This document shows positions 28,683-40,604 of a stretch of DNA of 64,000 nucleotides, one piece after another (within the stretch, counting starts at the first letter, position 1; each line of letters begins with the position of its first letter). The stretch spans positions 2,170,001 through 2,234,000 of the forward strand of contig NZ_CP041146.1 in NCBI RefSeq assembly GCF_006494775.1, given 5' to 3'. A program made the position numbers and the translations under genes. The notes under the pieces were generated by a model. The model was not told the DNA's origin, did not search any database, and was given only the letters and a program-made list of their open reading frames with translations. The DNA is from Nocardioides humi. Lineage in GTDB: Bacteria; Actinomycetota; Actinomycetes; Propionibacteriales; Nocardioidaceae.

Positions 28683-28734
28683 TCACGAGGCCGGGTGGCG
28701 ACGATTCAGCCGAGCCCGTGACAGGCCGAGCCGA

Positions 28735-29775
28735 TCACGCCGAGCGGACCGCCACGACGTCCGCGAACGCCTCCAGCGCGGAGCGGACCGAGCCCTCGGG
28801 GAGGATCTGCAGCAGCTGCTTGGCCTCCTGGGAGCGGGCGACGACGTAGGCCCGGGCCTCGTCCATGGCGGGGTGCTTGCGGAGCAGGTCGAGCGCCTCC
28901 GCGTGGAGCTCGGCGTCGTCGGCGAGGTCGGTGCGCTCGGGGTCGAGCAGCTCGCGCAGGCGGGCGTCGGCCGGGTCGCCGGAGGCGCGGGCCATCAGCA
29001 CCGGCAGCGTGGGGACGCCCTCCTTGAGGTCGGTGCCGGGGGTCTTGCCCGACTCCGCGCTCTCGGAGGCGATGTCGAGGATGTCGTCGGAGAGCTGGAA
29101 CGCGGTGCCGACCAGCTCGCCGTACGCCGTGAGCGCGGCGACGATCTCCGGCGCGGCGCCGGAGAACAGCGCGCCGTAGTGGGCCGAGGTGGCGATGAGG
29201 GAGCCGGTCTTGCCGGCGACGACCTCGAGGTAGTGGGCGAGGGCGTCCTCGCCGGGCCCCGGCTTCACGGTCTCCAGGATCTGGCCCTCGACCAGGCGGG
29301 TGAACGTCTCCGCCTGGATCCGGACCGCCTCGGGGCCCAGCCGGGCGGTGAGCTCGGACGACTTCGCGAACAGCCAGTCGCCGGTCAGGATCGCGACCAG
29401 GTTGTCGTAGCGGGCGTTGGCCGAGTCCTCGCCGCGCCGCAGGGCGGCCTCGTCCATGACGTCGTCGTGGTAGAGCGAGCCGACGTGCGTGATCTCCACG
29501 ACGCACGCGGCGGTGAGCACCTCGTCGGCGCCGGGGCGGGGGCCCGCCTCGGCGGCCAGCAGCACCAGCAGCGGCCGGAACCTCTTGCCGCCGGCGGCCA
29601 GCAGGTGACGGGCCGCCTCGGTGACGTACGGCGCCCGGCTGGACGCGTGCTCGAAGAGGGCCTCCTCGACCGTGGCCATCCGCGCCCTGAGCCGGTCGGC
29701 GAGGGCGGTGTCGTCGATCGGCAGGGCCAGGTCGGCGGGACGCGCATCAGGGTCACCTGATGAAGTCTCCCGCAC
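28735..29775 (-). CDS. trans-polyprenyl diphosphate synthase
   Basis: A 346-residue all-trans prenyl transferase. The first aspartate-rich motif is HDDVMDEAALRRG (about residues 101-113) and the second FQLSDDILDIASE (about 228-240); GGKRFRP and the Lys/Thr GKTGSLI motif are also present. It makes the long isoprenoid chain for menaquinone. The GTG at 29775 is a choice among weak starts, supported by the protein beginning shortly before the helical domain. It lies downstream of cbbX with a 38-bp gap. Confidence 0.87.
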   Translation of the reverse strand: MRETSSGDPDARPADLALPIDDTALADRLRARMATVEEALFEHASSRAPYVTEAARHLLAAGGKRFRPLLVLLAAEAGPRPGADEVLTAACVVEITHVGSLYHDDVMDEAALRRGEDSANARYDNLVAILTGDWLFAKSSELTARLGPEAVRIQAETFTRLVEGQILETVKPGPGEDALAHYLEVVAGKTGSLIATSAHYGALFSGAAPEIVAALTAYGELVGTAFQLSDDILDIASESAESGKTPGTDLKEGVPTLPVLMARASGDPADARLRELLDPERTDLADDAELHAEALDLLRKHPAMDEARAYVVARSQEAKQLLQILPEGSVRSALEAFADVVAVRSA

Positions 29776-29813
29776 GCGCCACCGTTTCGAGAACCCGACC
29801 TGCCGCCATCGCC

Positions 29814-30770
29814 TCAGAGGGTCGTCGTGCCGGGGATCGCGTCCGCGGTGGCAGGGCGGAACAGGCTGCTGCCCCGGACATCCTCGTCCACGAGCGTGAC
29901 CAGGTCCTCCCGGGTCAGCGGCTGGCGCAGCTCCACCAGGCGCTTGGCCTGTCGGAGCCGGCACCGCTCGACCGCGTTGCGGACGCTGCGGGCGTTGGAG
30001 AATCGAGGCTTCTGCATGCGCAGCGCCAGATAGTCCGCGAACGCCTCGCGCGCAGCCGGAGCGAAGCGGAAGTTCTCTCGCTCGACCATCAGGTCGGCGA
30101 TCCGCACCAGCTCCTCGTGGGTGTAGTCCTCGAAGGAGATGTGGTGCGGCACCCGGGAGGACAGGCCGGGGTTGGCGGAGAAGAAGGTGTCCATCCGGTC
30201 CTCGTAGCCGGCGAAGATGACCACCATGCTGGCCCGCTCGCTCTCCATCTCCTGGAGCAGGATCTCGATCACCTCCTGCCCGTAGTCGCGCTCGTTCTCG
30301 GGCCGGTAGAGGTAGTAGGCCTCGTCGATGAAGAGGACGCCGCCCGCGGCCCGGGCGATCGCCTCCTTGGTCTTCGGGGCGGTGTGGCCGATGAACTGGC
30401 CGACCAGGTCGTCGCGGGTGACCGTGTGCACCCGCGGCGTGCGGATATAGCCCAGCGCGTGGAGGATCTGCGCCATCCGCTGGGCGACGGTGGTCTTCCC
30501 CGTGCCGGGACCGCCGGTGAAGCTCATGTGGAGCGTGGGCCGCGACGAGCTCAGCCCGAGCTGCTGCCGCGCCCGGTCGACCAGCAGCAGGGCGGCGATC
30601 TCGCGGACCCGCTCCTTGACCGCCGACAGGCCCACCAGGTCGGCCTCCAGGGAGTCGAGGGTCTCCTCGACCTGGCGCCGCGCCTCGTCGGCGTCCAGGT
30701 CGAACTGTTCCTCGGCCTGGATCTCCTCCTCGGCCTGGATCTGCTCCTCGGCCCGGCCCTCAGCCGCCAT
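29814..30770 (-). CDS. cbbX: red-type RuBisCO activase CbbX (AAA+ ATPase)
   Basis: A 318-residue AAA+ protein that pulls the C-terminus of red-type RbcL to release inhibitory sugar phosphates. Walker A is [11 protein letters not shown], Walker [13 protein letters not shown], and the pore-loop/RuBP-binding region [24 protein letters not shown] (abridged). The N-terminus has an acidic Glu/Gln repeat ([16 protein letters not shown]) not typical of all homologues. The ATG at 30770 follows GGTGAG; a GTG three codons earlier is possible. It overlaps the end of rbcS. Gene order rbcL-rbcS-cbbX fits form I red-type operons. Confidence 0.93.
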   Translation of the reverse strand: MAAEGRAEEQIQAEEEIQAEEQFDLDADEARRQVEETLDSLEADLVGLSAVKERVREIAALLLVDRARQQLGLSSSRPTLHMSFTGGPGTGKTTVAQRMAQILHALGYIRTPRVHTVTRDDLVGQFIGHTAPKTKEAIARAAGGVLFIDEAYYLYRPENERDYGQEVIEILLQEMESERASMVVIFAGYEDRMDTFFSANPGLSSRVPHHISFEDYTHEELVRIADLMVERENFRFAPAAREAFADYLALRMQKPRFSNARSVRNAVERCRLRQAKRLVELRQPLTREDLVTLVDEDVRGSSLFRPATADAIPGTTTL

Positions 30771-31182
30771 AGCGCTCACCCGGCGGCGCGGTCGCGGCGT
30801 ACGGACGGATGCCGTAGGCCTGCGCGCGGCCCGGCCCCTCGGTCCGGGTCAGCTCGAAGCCGGGCTCGGCCGGCGGGCGCTGGACCAGGAAGGACAGCGC
30901 CGTGGTCTGGCGGCCCAGGCTGGCGTCGTAGGCCAGCACCCGGACATAGTGGTGCGGAAAGGTCGACCGGCAGGCGTTGATCTCGGCCAGCACGCCGTCG
31001 GGCTCGATCAGGTCGAACAGCGGCAGCCCCCACATCTCCCAGTAGACGTTGCGGGCGTGCGGGTCGTCGGTGTGCTCGACCGACACCGGCCAGCCGTGGT
31101 CGAGGGCGTAGCGGACCTGGAGCGCGATCTCGTCGTCGGTCAGGTCGGGCAGGTAGGAGAAGGCTCCGTGGCGCAGCAGCAT
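30760..31182 (-). CDS. rbcS: RuBisCO small subunit, red type
   Basis: A 140-residue small subunit (form IC/ID class). Features are [20 protein letters not shown] near the start, [14 protein letters not shown] at about 50-63 and [16 protein letters not shown], with the longer C-terminal beta-hairpin of red-type small subunits ([12 protein letters not shown] onward). The ATG at 31182 has AAAGGGA upstream. It lies 13 bp after rbcL and overlaps cbbX by 11 bp. Confidence 0.93.
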   Translation of the reverse strand: MLLRHGAFSYLPDLTDDEIALQVRYALDHGWPVSVEHTDDPHARNVYWEMWGLPLFDLIEPDGVLAEINACRSTFPHHYVRVLAYDASLGRQTTALSFLVQRPPAEPGFELTRTEGPGRAQAYGIRPYAATAPPGERYGG

Positions 31183-31195
31183 CGGCTCGTCCCTT

Positions 31196-32771
<1,576 letters not shown>

Positions 32772-33668
32772 ATGAGCGGGGTGACCTGGGCACGGATGCG
32801 GACCTTCGTCACCGTGGCCGACACCGGCAGCATCCGGGCCGCCGCCGAGCAGCTGCACGTCACCGAGCCCGCGGTCTCCGCGGCCGTCGGCCACATCGAG
32901 CGCCACCTCGGCGTCGAGCTGCTGAGCCGCGAGGGCCGCGGGATCCGGCTGACCCAGAGTGGGCACACCTACGCCCGCTACTGCCGCACCCTGCTCGGGC
33001 TCGCCGAGGAGGCCGAGACCGCGGTCCGCGCCGCCACCTCCGGGCGACTGCGGATCGGCGCCGTGGCGACCGCCGGCGAGACCGTGCTGCCCCGGCTGCT
33101 CGCGACCTTCCGGGCCCGCTACCCCGACGTCGAGCTGAGCCTCTCCGTGCGCCCTCGCGACGAGCTGTTCGCCGAGCTCGACCAGCACCAGGTCGACCTC
33201 GCCGTCGCCGGCCGGCCACCGCACGGCTCGGGTCTGGTGTCGGTCGCGCGGCGGCCCAACCGGCTGGTCGTCGTCGCCGCGCCTGGGTACGACGTCCCGC
33301 CGGCCACCGCGACCTGGCTGCTGCGCGGCCGCGGCTCCGGCACCCGCCGGACCTGCCTGGCGCTCCTCGAGCAGCGCCAGTGGCAGCCGCCCACGCTGAC
33401 CCTGGGCACGCACGGTGCCGTCCTCGCCGCCGCGCGGGAGGGCCTCGGTCTGACCCTGGTGCACTCGGACGCCGTGGCCGACGCGCTGCGCGAGGGCGCG
33501 CTTCGCGTCGTACCCGTGCCGGGGACACCGCTGGACCGCCCGTGGCACCTGGTCACCGCCGGCGCCGCTCCCCCGGCGGCGGAGCTGTTCGTCGAGCACG
33601 TCTGCGGCCACGTCGACGGCCGGGGCGAGGACTTCGGGTTCCACCCTCACAACCGCCCGCAGGGGTGA
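32772..33668 (+). CDS. cbbR: LysR-type regulator of the CBB operon, CbbR
   Basis: A 298-residue LysR-family regulator. The N-terminal winged helix (RMRTFVTVADTGSIRAAAEQLHVTEPAVSAAV, abridged; about residues 8-40) is followed by a periplasmic-binding-protein-like effector domain. Its position divergent from rbcL is the classical CbbR arrangement, and CbbR proteins activate cbb genes in response to metabolites such as RuBP or NADPH. I use the ATG at 32772; a TTG two codons upstream is less likely. Confidence 0.87.
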   Translation: MSGVTWARMRTFVTVADTGSIRAAAEQLHVTEPAVSAAVGHIERHLGVELLSREGRGIRLTQSGHTYARYCRTLLGLAEEAETAVRAATSGRLRIGAVATAGETVLPRLLATFRARYPDVELSLSVRPRDELFAELDQHQVDLAVAGRPPHGSGLVSVARRPNRLVVVAAPGYDVPPATATWLLRGRGSGTRRTCLALLEQRQWQPPTLTLGTHGAVLAAAREGLGLTLVHSDAVADALREGALRVVPVPGTPLDRPWHLVTAGAAPPAAELFVEHVCGHVDGRGEDFGFHPHNRPQG

Positions 33669-33703
33669 CGAGCCCGGCCACCGCCCGGCGGAACCCTGGG
33701 GAC

Positions 33704-34708
33704 ATGCGCACCCTCGCCGACACCGCCCTGTCCCTCGTCAGCTCCGGGCGCGGCATCCTCGCCGCCGACGAGAGCGTCCGCACCATGTCCCAGCGGCTGG
33801 AAGCCGAGGGCGTCCCCGCCACCGAGGAGAACCGCCGCGCGTACCGCGAGCTGCTCGTGTCGGCGCCCGGCCTTCGCGACAGGGTCAGCGGCGTGATCCT
33901 GTGTGACGAGACGCTGCGGCAGCACGCGTCGTTCGGCGACGTCGACCTGGCCTTCCCCGAGGCCTGTCACCGCTGGGGCGTTCTGCCCGGCATCAAGGTC
34001 GACACCGGCACCACGCCGCTCGCCTTCGGGGAGGGCGCCCTGGTCACCGAGGGCCTCGACGGGCTGCGCGACCGGCTGAAGGAGTACGCCGGCCTGGGCG
34101 CCGCCTTCGCGAAGTGGCGCGCCGTCATCGACGTGGCCTCCGCCTCCGATCACGCCCTGAAGGCCAACGCCCACGCCCTCGCTCGCTATGCGGCGCTGTG
34201 CCAGGAACAGGGGCTGGTCCCGATCGTCGAGCCGGAGGTGCTGTGCACGGGTGACCACGACCTCGACCGGTGCGCCGAGGTCACCGATCGCGCCCTTGCC
34301 GCGGTGTTCGAGCAACTGGAGGCACAGCACGTCGACCTCGCCGGGATGGTCCTCAAGCCCAACCTGGTGACGCCCGGTCTCGGAGCCGTCCCGGCACCGG
34401 CGGACCAGGTCGCCGCGGCGACCCTGAAGGTGCTCGACCGCCGGGTGCCTCCGGCCCTCCCGGGGATCGCCTTCCTCTCCGGTGGACACGACAACGTGAC
34501 CGCCTGCCGGTACCTCGCCGCGGTCAACGCCGCAGCCGGTGAACGGAGCTGGAGGCTCACGTTCTCCTTCGGCCGGGCGCTGGTCAGCGACGCCCTACGC
34601 CGCTGGGGCGGCGAGGAGGCTCACCGCGACGAGGCCCAGGCGGTACTGCTGGCCAACTGCGCCCGGGCGGCCGACGCGATCGCGGGCCGGGCGCCGGCCG
34701 CAGCCTGA
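33704..34708 (+). CDS. fba: fructose-bisphosphate aldolase class I
   Basis: A 334-residue Schiff-base aldolase. The catalytic residues of the class are present: Asp23 in AADES, Lys98 in PGIKVDTG, Lys137 in FAKWRAV, Glu176 in PIVEPEVL and the Schiff-base Lys218 in MVLKPNLVTPG; FLSGGHDN follows. It condenses triose phosphates to fructose 1,6-bisphosphate, and can make sedoheptulose bisphosphate in the CBB cycle. Its place next to cbbR suggests a dedicated CBB enzyme. A degenerate paralogue lies at 57414-58340. Confidence 0.93.
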   Translation: MRTLADTALSLVSSGRGILAADESVRTMSQRLEAEGVPATEENRRAYRELLVSAPGLRDRVSGVILCDETLRQHASFGDVDLAFPEACHRWGVLPGIKVDTGTTPLAFGEGALVTEGLDGLRDRLKEYAGLGAAFAKWRAVIDVASASDHALKANAHALARYAALCQEQGLVPIVEPEVLCTGDHDLDRCAEVTDRALAAVFEQLEAQHVDLAGMVLKPNLVTPGLGAVPAPADQVAAATLKVLDRRVPPALPGIAFLSGGHDNVTACRYLAAVNAAAGERSWRLTFSFGRALVSDALRRWGGEEAHRDEAQAVLLANCARAADAIAGRAPAAA

Positions 34709-34738
34709 CCCTCGATCCTCATCCCGGACCGGGCAGGC

Positions 34739-35944
34739 TCAGCGCTCCGGCGCACCGCTCGGCAGCGGGAACTCCACGATCACCGCGGTGCCGCGGCCCT
34801 CGATCGAGTCGATCCGCAGGGTCGCACCGACGAGCGCAGCGCGCTCGACGATCGACTCGAGTCCGAAGTGCTCGGCCGCTGCGGAACGGCCCCGTCCGCG
34901 AACCGCCTCGACGTCGAAGCCCGCACCGTCGTCGGTGACACCGAGGACGGCCGCGTCGCCCACACGGCGCAGCGAGAGTACGACACGCTGTGCCTCCGCG
35001 TGCTTGATCGCGTTGTTGAGGGCCTCCTGAGCGATCCGGAAGAGCGCCGCAGCCGCGTGGTCGGGCACTGCCACGAACTCCGACTGGTCGTCCGTGCGGA
35101 ACTCGACGTCGACTTGCGGGAGAATCTGGCACAGCGACTCCAACGCGGCCACCAACCCGAGGTCCTCCAGGAGCAGCGAGTGCAGCCCGGTGATCGCGGC
35201 CCGGGTCTCGTCGTAGGCCAGGCCAGCGAGGCGGCGGGCGGCCGCGATCTCGCCGAGCGCACCCGTGAGCCGCGGATCGACGACCTCCTCCGTACCGCGC
35301 AGAGCGGCCGCGAGACCGGTGTGCGCGGCGCTGAGATGGAAGGAGAGCGAGGCGAGCGCCTGGGTGACCCCGTCGTGGAGATCGCCGGCGATCCGACGCC
35401 GCTCGGCCTCCTGGGCCGAGATGGCCTGGGCGATGAGCCGGTCCCGCATCGCATGATGGTCCTCCGCGTCACCACGGAGGCCCTCGGCGTACAAGCGGAT
35501 GCCGACCAGGTCGGCGAGCCGCTGGGCGCGCGCAAGGTCGTCGGCCTCGAACGGCCGACGGTCCCGGCGGTGCACCGAGACCACGGCGACGATGGTGCCC
35601 TCCAGCCCGTGCGCAGGAACGCAGAGTCGCGACACGACCTCCTCTTCATCCAGGCCCAGCAGAGCACGGTGGTGCGGGTTGCGGGGAGAGTCGTCCACGA
35701 TCGTCACCGAGTTGCCGCTGTGAGCGACCAGGCCGACCACCCCGTACCCCACGGGCACCCGCAACTCGCGCGCCGCGGCGGAGTCGCCGGGATGGGCGCC
35801 GCCCACGGTCAGGTCGGTGTCGACGACGATGAACACCGTCGCTCCATCGGCCTCGAAGAGCTCGGCGAACGCCCTCCCCACGCCGCGCAGGTCCACTTCC
35901 CCGGGGACGACGAGAAGCTCGTGAATCCGCGTCAGGTCAGCCAC
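34739..35944 (-). CDS. GAF-domain sensor histidine kinase (NarL-type partner)
   Basis: A 401-residue soluble sensor kinase. A GAF domain covers about residues 10-155 (VGYGVVGLVAHSGNSV, SRLCVPAHGLEGTIVAVVSVHR, abridged). The HisKA_3 dimerisation helix has the phosphoacceptor His190 in RRRIAGDLHDGVTQAL. The HATPase domain follows with EALNNAIKHAE and DDGAGFD. No membrane segment is visible, so the signal is cytoplasmic, possibly redox or a ligand bound to the GAF domain. It is encoded 18 bp after its response regulator. Confidence 0.9.
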   Translation of the reverse strand: MADLTRIHELLVVPGEVDLRGVGRAFAELFEADGATVFIVVDTDLTVGGAHPGDSAAARELRVPVGYGVVGLVAHSGNSVTIVDDSPRNPHHRALLGLDEEEVVSRLCVPAHGLEGTIVAVVSVHRRDRRPFEADDLARAQRLADLVGIRLYAEGLRGDAEDHHAMRDRLIAQAISAQEAERRRIAGDLHDGVTQALASLSFHLSAAHTGLAAALRGTEEVVDPRLTGALGEIAAARRLAGLAYDETRAAITGLHSLLLEDLGLVAALESLCQILPQVDVEFRTDDQSEFVAVPDHAAAALFRIAQEALNNAIKHAEAQRVVLSLRRVGDAAVLGVTDDGAGFDVEAVRGRGRSAAAEHFGLESIVERAALVGATLRIDSIEGRGTAVIVEFPLPSGAPER

Positions 35945-35962
35945 GGCGAACTCACCGCAGGG

Positions 35963-36655
35963 TCACTGGTAGAGACCCTCGCGCAGCGCCACCGCGATGG
36001 CGCCGCCGCGGTCCGACACGCCGAGCTTGCGGTACAGGCCGCGGATGTGGGTCTTCACGGTGTCCTCGCTGACCACGAGCTTGCCCGCGATCGCCTTGTT
36101 CGAGTGACTGGCCACCAGCAGAGCCAGCACCTCGCTCTCGCGCTGGGTGAGCCCCAGCCGCGCGCCCGGCCAGAACTCGCCGGCGGTGACGCGCGCCGCC
36201 GACATGGCGATCCGGCCGGCCAGGGTCGGGTCGATCACCACGTCGCCGGCCATCACCCGGTTGAGGTGCTCGACCAGCTCGGCGCCGTCGACGCGCTTGA
36301 GGACGTACCCGGACGCCTCGGCGCGCAGGGCCTGGAAGGCGTACTGCTCGTCGTCGTAGACCGTCAGGAACACCACGTGGACGCCGGGGCTGGTCTGCTT
36401 GACCCGTCGGCACAGGTCCAGCCCGCTGTCGCGGCCGAGCCGGATGTCGCAGAGCACGATGTCGGGCTCGGCGTCCCGGACGACGGCGAGCGCCTGCTCG
36501 AGGTCGGTCGCGGTGCCGACCACCTCCACCTCGTCGCCGAAATGGGCGAGCATCGCCTGCACGCCGTGCAGGACCATCTCGTGGTCGTCCGCCATCACGA
36601 TCCGCGTCGGGCCGCTGCGCGTCGACACAGCGGCCGCCTCCTCGTCGGCCTTCAT
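35963..36655 (-). CDS. LuxR/NarL-family response regulator
   Basis: A 230-residue response regulator. The receiver domain has the acidic pair DD at 23-24, phosphoacceptor Asp70 in VLCDIRLG and the conserved Lys in YVLKRVD. The LuxR-type HTH is C-terminal ([25 protein letters not shown], abridged; [19 protein letters not shown]). It is the first gene of the pair with the GAF kinase. The ATG follows TAGGCT by six bases. Location between fba and tkt suggests control of CBB or hydrogenase genes, which is inference. Confidence 0.9.
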   Translation of the reverse strand: MKADEEAAAVSTRSGPTRIVMADDHEMVLHGVQAMLAHFGDEVEVVGTATDLEQALAVVRDAEPDIVLCDIRLGRDSGLDLCRRVKQTSPGVHVVFLTVYDDEQYAFQALRAEASGYVLKRVDGAELVEHLNRVMAGDVVIDPTLAGRIAMSAARVTAGEFWPGARLGLTQRESEVLALLVASHSNKAIAGKLVVSEDTVKTHIRGLYRKLGVSDRGGAIAVALREGLYQ

Positions 36656-36661
36656 GGGCGA

Positions 36662-36667
36662 AGCCTA
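36662..36667 (-). promoter_or_regulatory. leaderless -10 element (TAGGCT) of the response regulator
   Basis: TAGGCT on the minus strand, spacer TCGCCC, then the ATG at 36655. Confidence 0.5.
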
Positions 36668-36762
36668 GGCGCTCGCGCCGGGACGGGAGCCGCACCTTCA
36701 GTGAATCCACCAGTGCCGCCACCCCTGCGGGTGAGTCCGGCCCGGGCGCCGTTCGATCTGCT

Positions 36763-38727
36763 GTGCGGGTGAACGCCGTCGACACGATCCGGTTCCTCGC
36801 CGCGGACATGGTGCAATCCGCAAACAGCGGCCACCCCGGGATGCCGATGGGGGCCGCGCCGATGGCGTGGGTCCTGTTCTCCCGCCACCTGCGCCACGAC
36901 CCGTCCCAGCCGGACTGGCCCGACCGGGACCGGTTCGTCCTCTCCGCGGGGCACGGCTCCGCGCTGCAGTACGCGCTCCTCCACCTGTTCGGGTACGACC
37001 TGACGCTCGACGACCTGCGCGGGTTCCGGCAGCTCGGCTCCCGCACCCCCGGCCACCCCGAGTACGGCGACACCCCCGGCGTCGAGGCCACCACCGGACC
37101 ACTCGGTCAGGGCATCGCGATGGCGGTGGGGATGGCACTGGCGGAGCGGATGTACGCCGCGCGCTTCCCCGGCCTGGTCGACCACCGCACCTGGGCGATC
37201 GCCGGCGACGGCTGCCTGATGGAGGGGATCAGCCACGAGGCCGCGTCGCTGGCCGGGCACCTCGGCCTGGGCCGGCTCACCGTCCTCTGGGACGACAACC
37301 GGATCACCATCGACGGAGCGGTCGACCGATCGTGCAGCGACGACCAGTCGGCGCGCTTCCGCGCCTACGGCTGGCATGTCGTCGAGGTGTCCGACGGCAC
37401 CGACCTGGAGGCGATCGACCGCGCGCTCACGGAGGCGGTCGCGGATCCGCGCCCGAGCCTGGTCGCGGTGCGCACGGTCATCGGCCACGGCGCGCCCGAC
37501 GTCGCCGGCACCTCCGCCGCGCACGGGTCGCCGCTCGGCGCGGACCGGCTGGCCGAGGCGAAGCGACGCGCCGGCTGGCCGGACGAGGCGTTCGTCGTAC
37601 CCGAGGACGTGCGGGCGGCCTGCGAGCAGTACGCCACCGCCGGACGCGCCGCCCGCTTCGTGTGGGAGGAGCGGCTGGCCGCGCTGCGGGAGTCGGATCC
37701 CGCACGCGCGGCCGAGTGGCAGCGCCGGCAGCGCGGCGACCTCCCGGCGGACGTCGACGAGGAGTTCTGGGCGCACCTCGCCACGACGCTGCCGGACGCG
37801 CCGACCGCCACCCGGCAGTCCTCCCGCGCCGTGCTCGCGGCGCTGACCGAGGCGCTGCCGGAACTGGTCGGCGGATCGGCCGACCTGGCCGGGTCGACCG
37901 GCACCGACGCCGGCACCGTCCCCGTGCGGCGGGGTGACTACGGCGGCGCGCGGATCGACTTCGGCATCCGCGAGCTCGCCATGGCCGCGGTGCTGAACGG
38001 GATCGCGCTGCACGGCGGCTTCCGCTGCTTCGGCAGCACCTTCCTGGTGTTCGCCGACTACCTCCGGCCGGCGCTGCGCCTGTCCGCGCTGATGCGGCAG
38101 CCCGTCATCCAGGTGCTCACCCACGACTCGGTCGCGGTCGGCGAGGACGGCCCGACCCACCAGCCGGTCGAGCACCTGGACTCGCTCCGGATCATCCCGA
38201 ACGTACGCGTCCTCCGGCCCGCCGACGCCGGGGAGACGGCGGAGGCCTGGCGGTGTGCACTCGGCGCGACGGACGGCCCGACCGTCCTCGCGCTCTCCCG
38301 CCAGGCCCTCCCGCCGCTCGACGGCGCCCACACCACTCCCGGTTGGCTGGCCCGCGACGGGTTCCGGGTGGCGCGCGCGAGCGCCGATCCCGACGTCGAC
38401 CTGCTCGCCTCCGGCTCCGAGGTGGACCTCGCGCTGGCCGCCGCCGAGGTCCTCGCCGGGGAGGGCCTGACCGTGCGGGTCGTCTCGGTGCCCTGGCGGG
38501 AGCGGTTCGAGGTACGCCGTGATCGTCTGGGCAGCGCGCGGGCCACCGTCGCCGTCGAGGCCGGTTCGACCCTCGGGTGGCGCCACCTCGCCGACGCCGT
38601 CGTGGGTGTCGACAGGTTCGGCGCGTCCGGCGCGGGCTCCGCGGTCCGCGATCATGTGGGCCTCACCGTCGCCGCGGTGGCCGACGCGGCGCGGACCGCG
38701 CTGCGATCCGCGGCGCCATCGCCGTGA
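36763..38727 (+). CDS. tkt: transketolase
   Basis: A 654-residue thiamine-diphosphate enzyme moving two-carbon units in the CBB regenerative phase. Visible motifs are [15 protein letters not shown] near the N-terminus, [15 protein letters not shown], the ThDP motif [18 protein letters not shown] (with Glu) and, in the pyrimidine domain, DFGIRELAM with the catalytic Glu; [18 protein letters not shown] is also typical. The GTG at 36763 begins [12 protein letters not shown]. It is slightly short at the N-terminus compared with housekeeping transketolases. Its last 65 bp overlap the opposing DUF6390-like gene. Confidence 0.92.
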   Translation: MRVNAVDTIRFLAADMVQSANSGHPGMPMGAAPMAWVLFSRHLRHDPSQPDWPDRDRFVLSAGHGSALQYALLHLFGYDLTLDDLRGFRQLGSRTPGHPEYGDTPGVEATTGPLGQGIAMAVGMALAERMYAARFPGLVDHRTWAIAGDGCLMEGISHEAASLAGHLGLGRLTVLWDDNRITIDGAVDRSCSDDQSARFRAYGWHVVEVSDGTDLEAIDRALTEAVADPRPSLVAVRTVIGHGAPDVAGTSAAHGSPLGADRLAEAKRRAGWPDEAFVVPEDVRAACEQYATAGRAARFVWEERLAALRESDPARAAEWQRRQRGDLPADVDEEFWAHLATTLPDAPTATRQSSRAVLAALTEALPELVGGSADLAGSTGTDAGTVPVRRGDYGGARIDFGIRELAMAAVLNGIALHGGFRCFGSTFLVFADYLRPALRLSALMRQPVIQVLTHDSVAVGEDGPTHQPVEHLDSLRIIPNVRVLRPADAGETAEAWRCALGATDGPTVLALSRQALPPLDGAHTTPGWLARDGFRVARASADPDVDLLASGSEVDLALAAAEVLAGEGLTVRVVSVPWRERFEVRRDRLGSARATVAVEAGSTLGWRHLADAVVGVDRFGASGAGSAVRDHVGLTVAAVADAARTALRSAAPSP

Positions 38728-39474
38728 GCTGGTGCTCGGTCTGCGCGACCAGCGCGTCGACCTCGGTCGGCGTCAGCCGGTCGCACGCGAAGTCCCAGTG
38801 CACGGCGACGTGGTCGCCCGCCGCAACGCCGTCGACGAAGGGACTGCCCTCGACGCGATAGCCGACGGTCCTGGTCTGGTCCGCCCCCAGCTCCAGTCGC
38901 GCGCCGGCCGTGGGCGTCGCCGCGGCGTACTCCAGGCGCGGGCCACGGACCACCAGCTCGTCGGCGCCGACCTCCTCCACGACGCCCCAGCCGATCCGGC
39001 ACGACTCCAGCACCCGCAGCGGCTCCGGCCCGGCGCCGAGCAGCCTCGACCACGGGTAGACGGCGAGCACGTGGAAGGCGTGGCTGGGGCGGCCTCCGGG
39101 AGCAGCTCCTCGGTCAGGTGCGCCCAGTAGTGGCCGGCCTGCGGCCTCAGCTCGGCCAGCAGCCGCTCGCCGTACCGGACGCCGTCGATCGCGGCGGAGA
39201 CGTCGTTGCCGGTCCAGTAGCCGCGGACCACGAGCGGGTCCAAGGGGTCGCCGACGCCGGCGAGCTCGGCGAGCAGCCGCTGATACGGCCAAGCGCCGGA
39301 GAACCGCCGGGCGACGTCCTCGATCTCGGTGACCGCCGCGACCGGGGGCGAGCCGGTCGCGGCGGCGACGAGGGCTGCGGATCCGGCGGGCCCGCAGTAG
39401 CCCAGGGCGTTCGGTGCGTGCGCATACTGGGCGAAGAGCCGATGACCGGTCGGACGGGAGCCGTCATCAGCCAA
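38663..39474 (-). CDS. DUF6390-like hydrogenase-cluster protein (single-base frameshift)
   Basis: A protein of about 270 residues when one base is restored in the G-run at 39086-39089 (plus strand). The N-terminal half has [20 protein letters not shown] and [28 protein letters not shown] (abridged); the second half continues [18 protein letters not shown]. From memory this fits the uncharacterised DUF6390 proteins found beside actinobacterial hydrogenases. It is the last gene of the long hydrogenase/maturation operon, overlapping the end of hypD by 8 bp. A maturation or assembly role is inferred from location only. Confidence 0.65.
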
Positions 39475-40603
39475 CGGGCGCCCCCTGACCGACCATCAGC
39501 GCCGTCTCGCGGTGCAGCCGCCCGAAGTTGTAGTACGCCGCGCAGGCCCCCTCGGGTGAGACCATGCAGGTGCCGATCGGCGTCTCCGGCGTGCAGGCGG
39601 TGCCGAACACCTTGCACTCCCAGGGCTTGATCGCGCCCTTGAGCACCTCGCCGCACTGACAGGCCTTCGGGTCGGCGACCCGGACCCCGGGCATCGAGAA
39701 CCGCACCTCGGCGTCGTAGTCGGCGAAGTCGTCGTGGACCTTCAGCGCGCTCTGCGAGATGAAGCCCAGGCCCCGCCACTCGAAGTGCGGGCGCAACTGG
39801 AAGGTCTGGGCCATCAGCTTCAGCGCCGCGACGTTGCCGTCCTCGCGGACCACCCGTCCGTACTGGTTCTCGACCTCGCAGCGGCCGTCGCGGTGCTGCT
39901 GCAGGAGCATGTGCACCGAGGCCAGGATGTCCAGCGGCTCGAAGCCGGCGACCACCACGGGCTTGCCGTAGACCTCGGGCACGAAGCGGTACGGGTGGGT
40001 GCCGACGACGGTCGAGACGTGCCCCGGCCCCAGGAAGCCGGACAGCCGGAGGTCGGGGCTCTCCAGGATCGCCTTGATCGGCGGCACGATCGTGACGTGG
40101 TTGCTGAACACGCTGAAGTTCGTCAGCCCGAGCGCCTTGGCCCGGACCAGCGTGACGGCCGTCGACGGCACGGTGGTCTCGAAGCCGACGGCGAAGAAGA
40201 CGACATGCTTGTCGGTGTTCTCCATCGCGATCTTGACCGCGTCCAGCGGGGAGTAGACGAACCGTACGTCGGCACCGCGGGCCTTCGCGTCGAGCAGCGA
40301 CCCGCGGGACCCTGGGACGCGCATCATGTCGCCGAACGTCGTGAAGACGACATCGGGCTGCTCGGCGAGCCACATCGCGTCGTCGATGCGACCCATCGGG
40401 ATCACGCACACGGGGCAGCCCGGGCCGTGCACCAGCTCGATGCTGGCGGGCAGGAGGTGCTCGATGCCGTGCCGGTAGATCGTGTGAGTGTGTCCGCCGC
40501 ACACCTCCATGAACTTGAACTCGTCGTCCCCGGCAAGGTCGGTGATCGACCGGACCAGGGCGCGCGCGGCCGCGGGGTCCCGGAACTCGTCCACGAACTT
40601 CAT
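39467..40603 (-). CDS. hypD: hydrogenase maturation protein HypD
   Basis: A 378-residue iron-sulfur protein that, with HypC and HypE, builds the Fe(CN)2CO unit of the NiFe site. The invariant motifs are present: FMEVCGGHTHTIYRHG (Cys35), GPGCPVCV, AVGFETT and the C-terminal Fe-S ligands in CQCGEVLKGAIKPWECKVFG. It follows hypC by one base and overlaps the DUF6390-like gene. Confidence 0.95.
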   Translation of the reverse strand: MKFVDEFRDPAAARALVRSITDLAGDDEFKFMEVCGGHTHTIYRHGIEHLLPASIELVHGPGCPVCVIPMGRIDDAMWLAEQPDVVFTTFGDMMRVPGSRGSLLDAKARGADVRFVYSPLDAVKIAMENTDKHVVFFAVGFETTVPSTAVTLVRAKALGLTNFSVFSNHVTIVPPIKAILESPDLRLSGFLGPGHVSTVVGTHPYRFVPEVYGKPVVVAGFEPLDILASVHMLLQQHRDGRCEVENQYGRVVREDGNVAALKLMAQTFQLRPHFEWRGLGFISQSALKVHDDFADYDAEVRFSMPGVRVADPKACQCGEVLKGAIKPWECKVFGTACTPETPIGTCMVSPEGACAAYYNFGRLHRETALMVGQGAPVG

Positions 40604-40604
40604 C

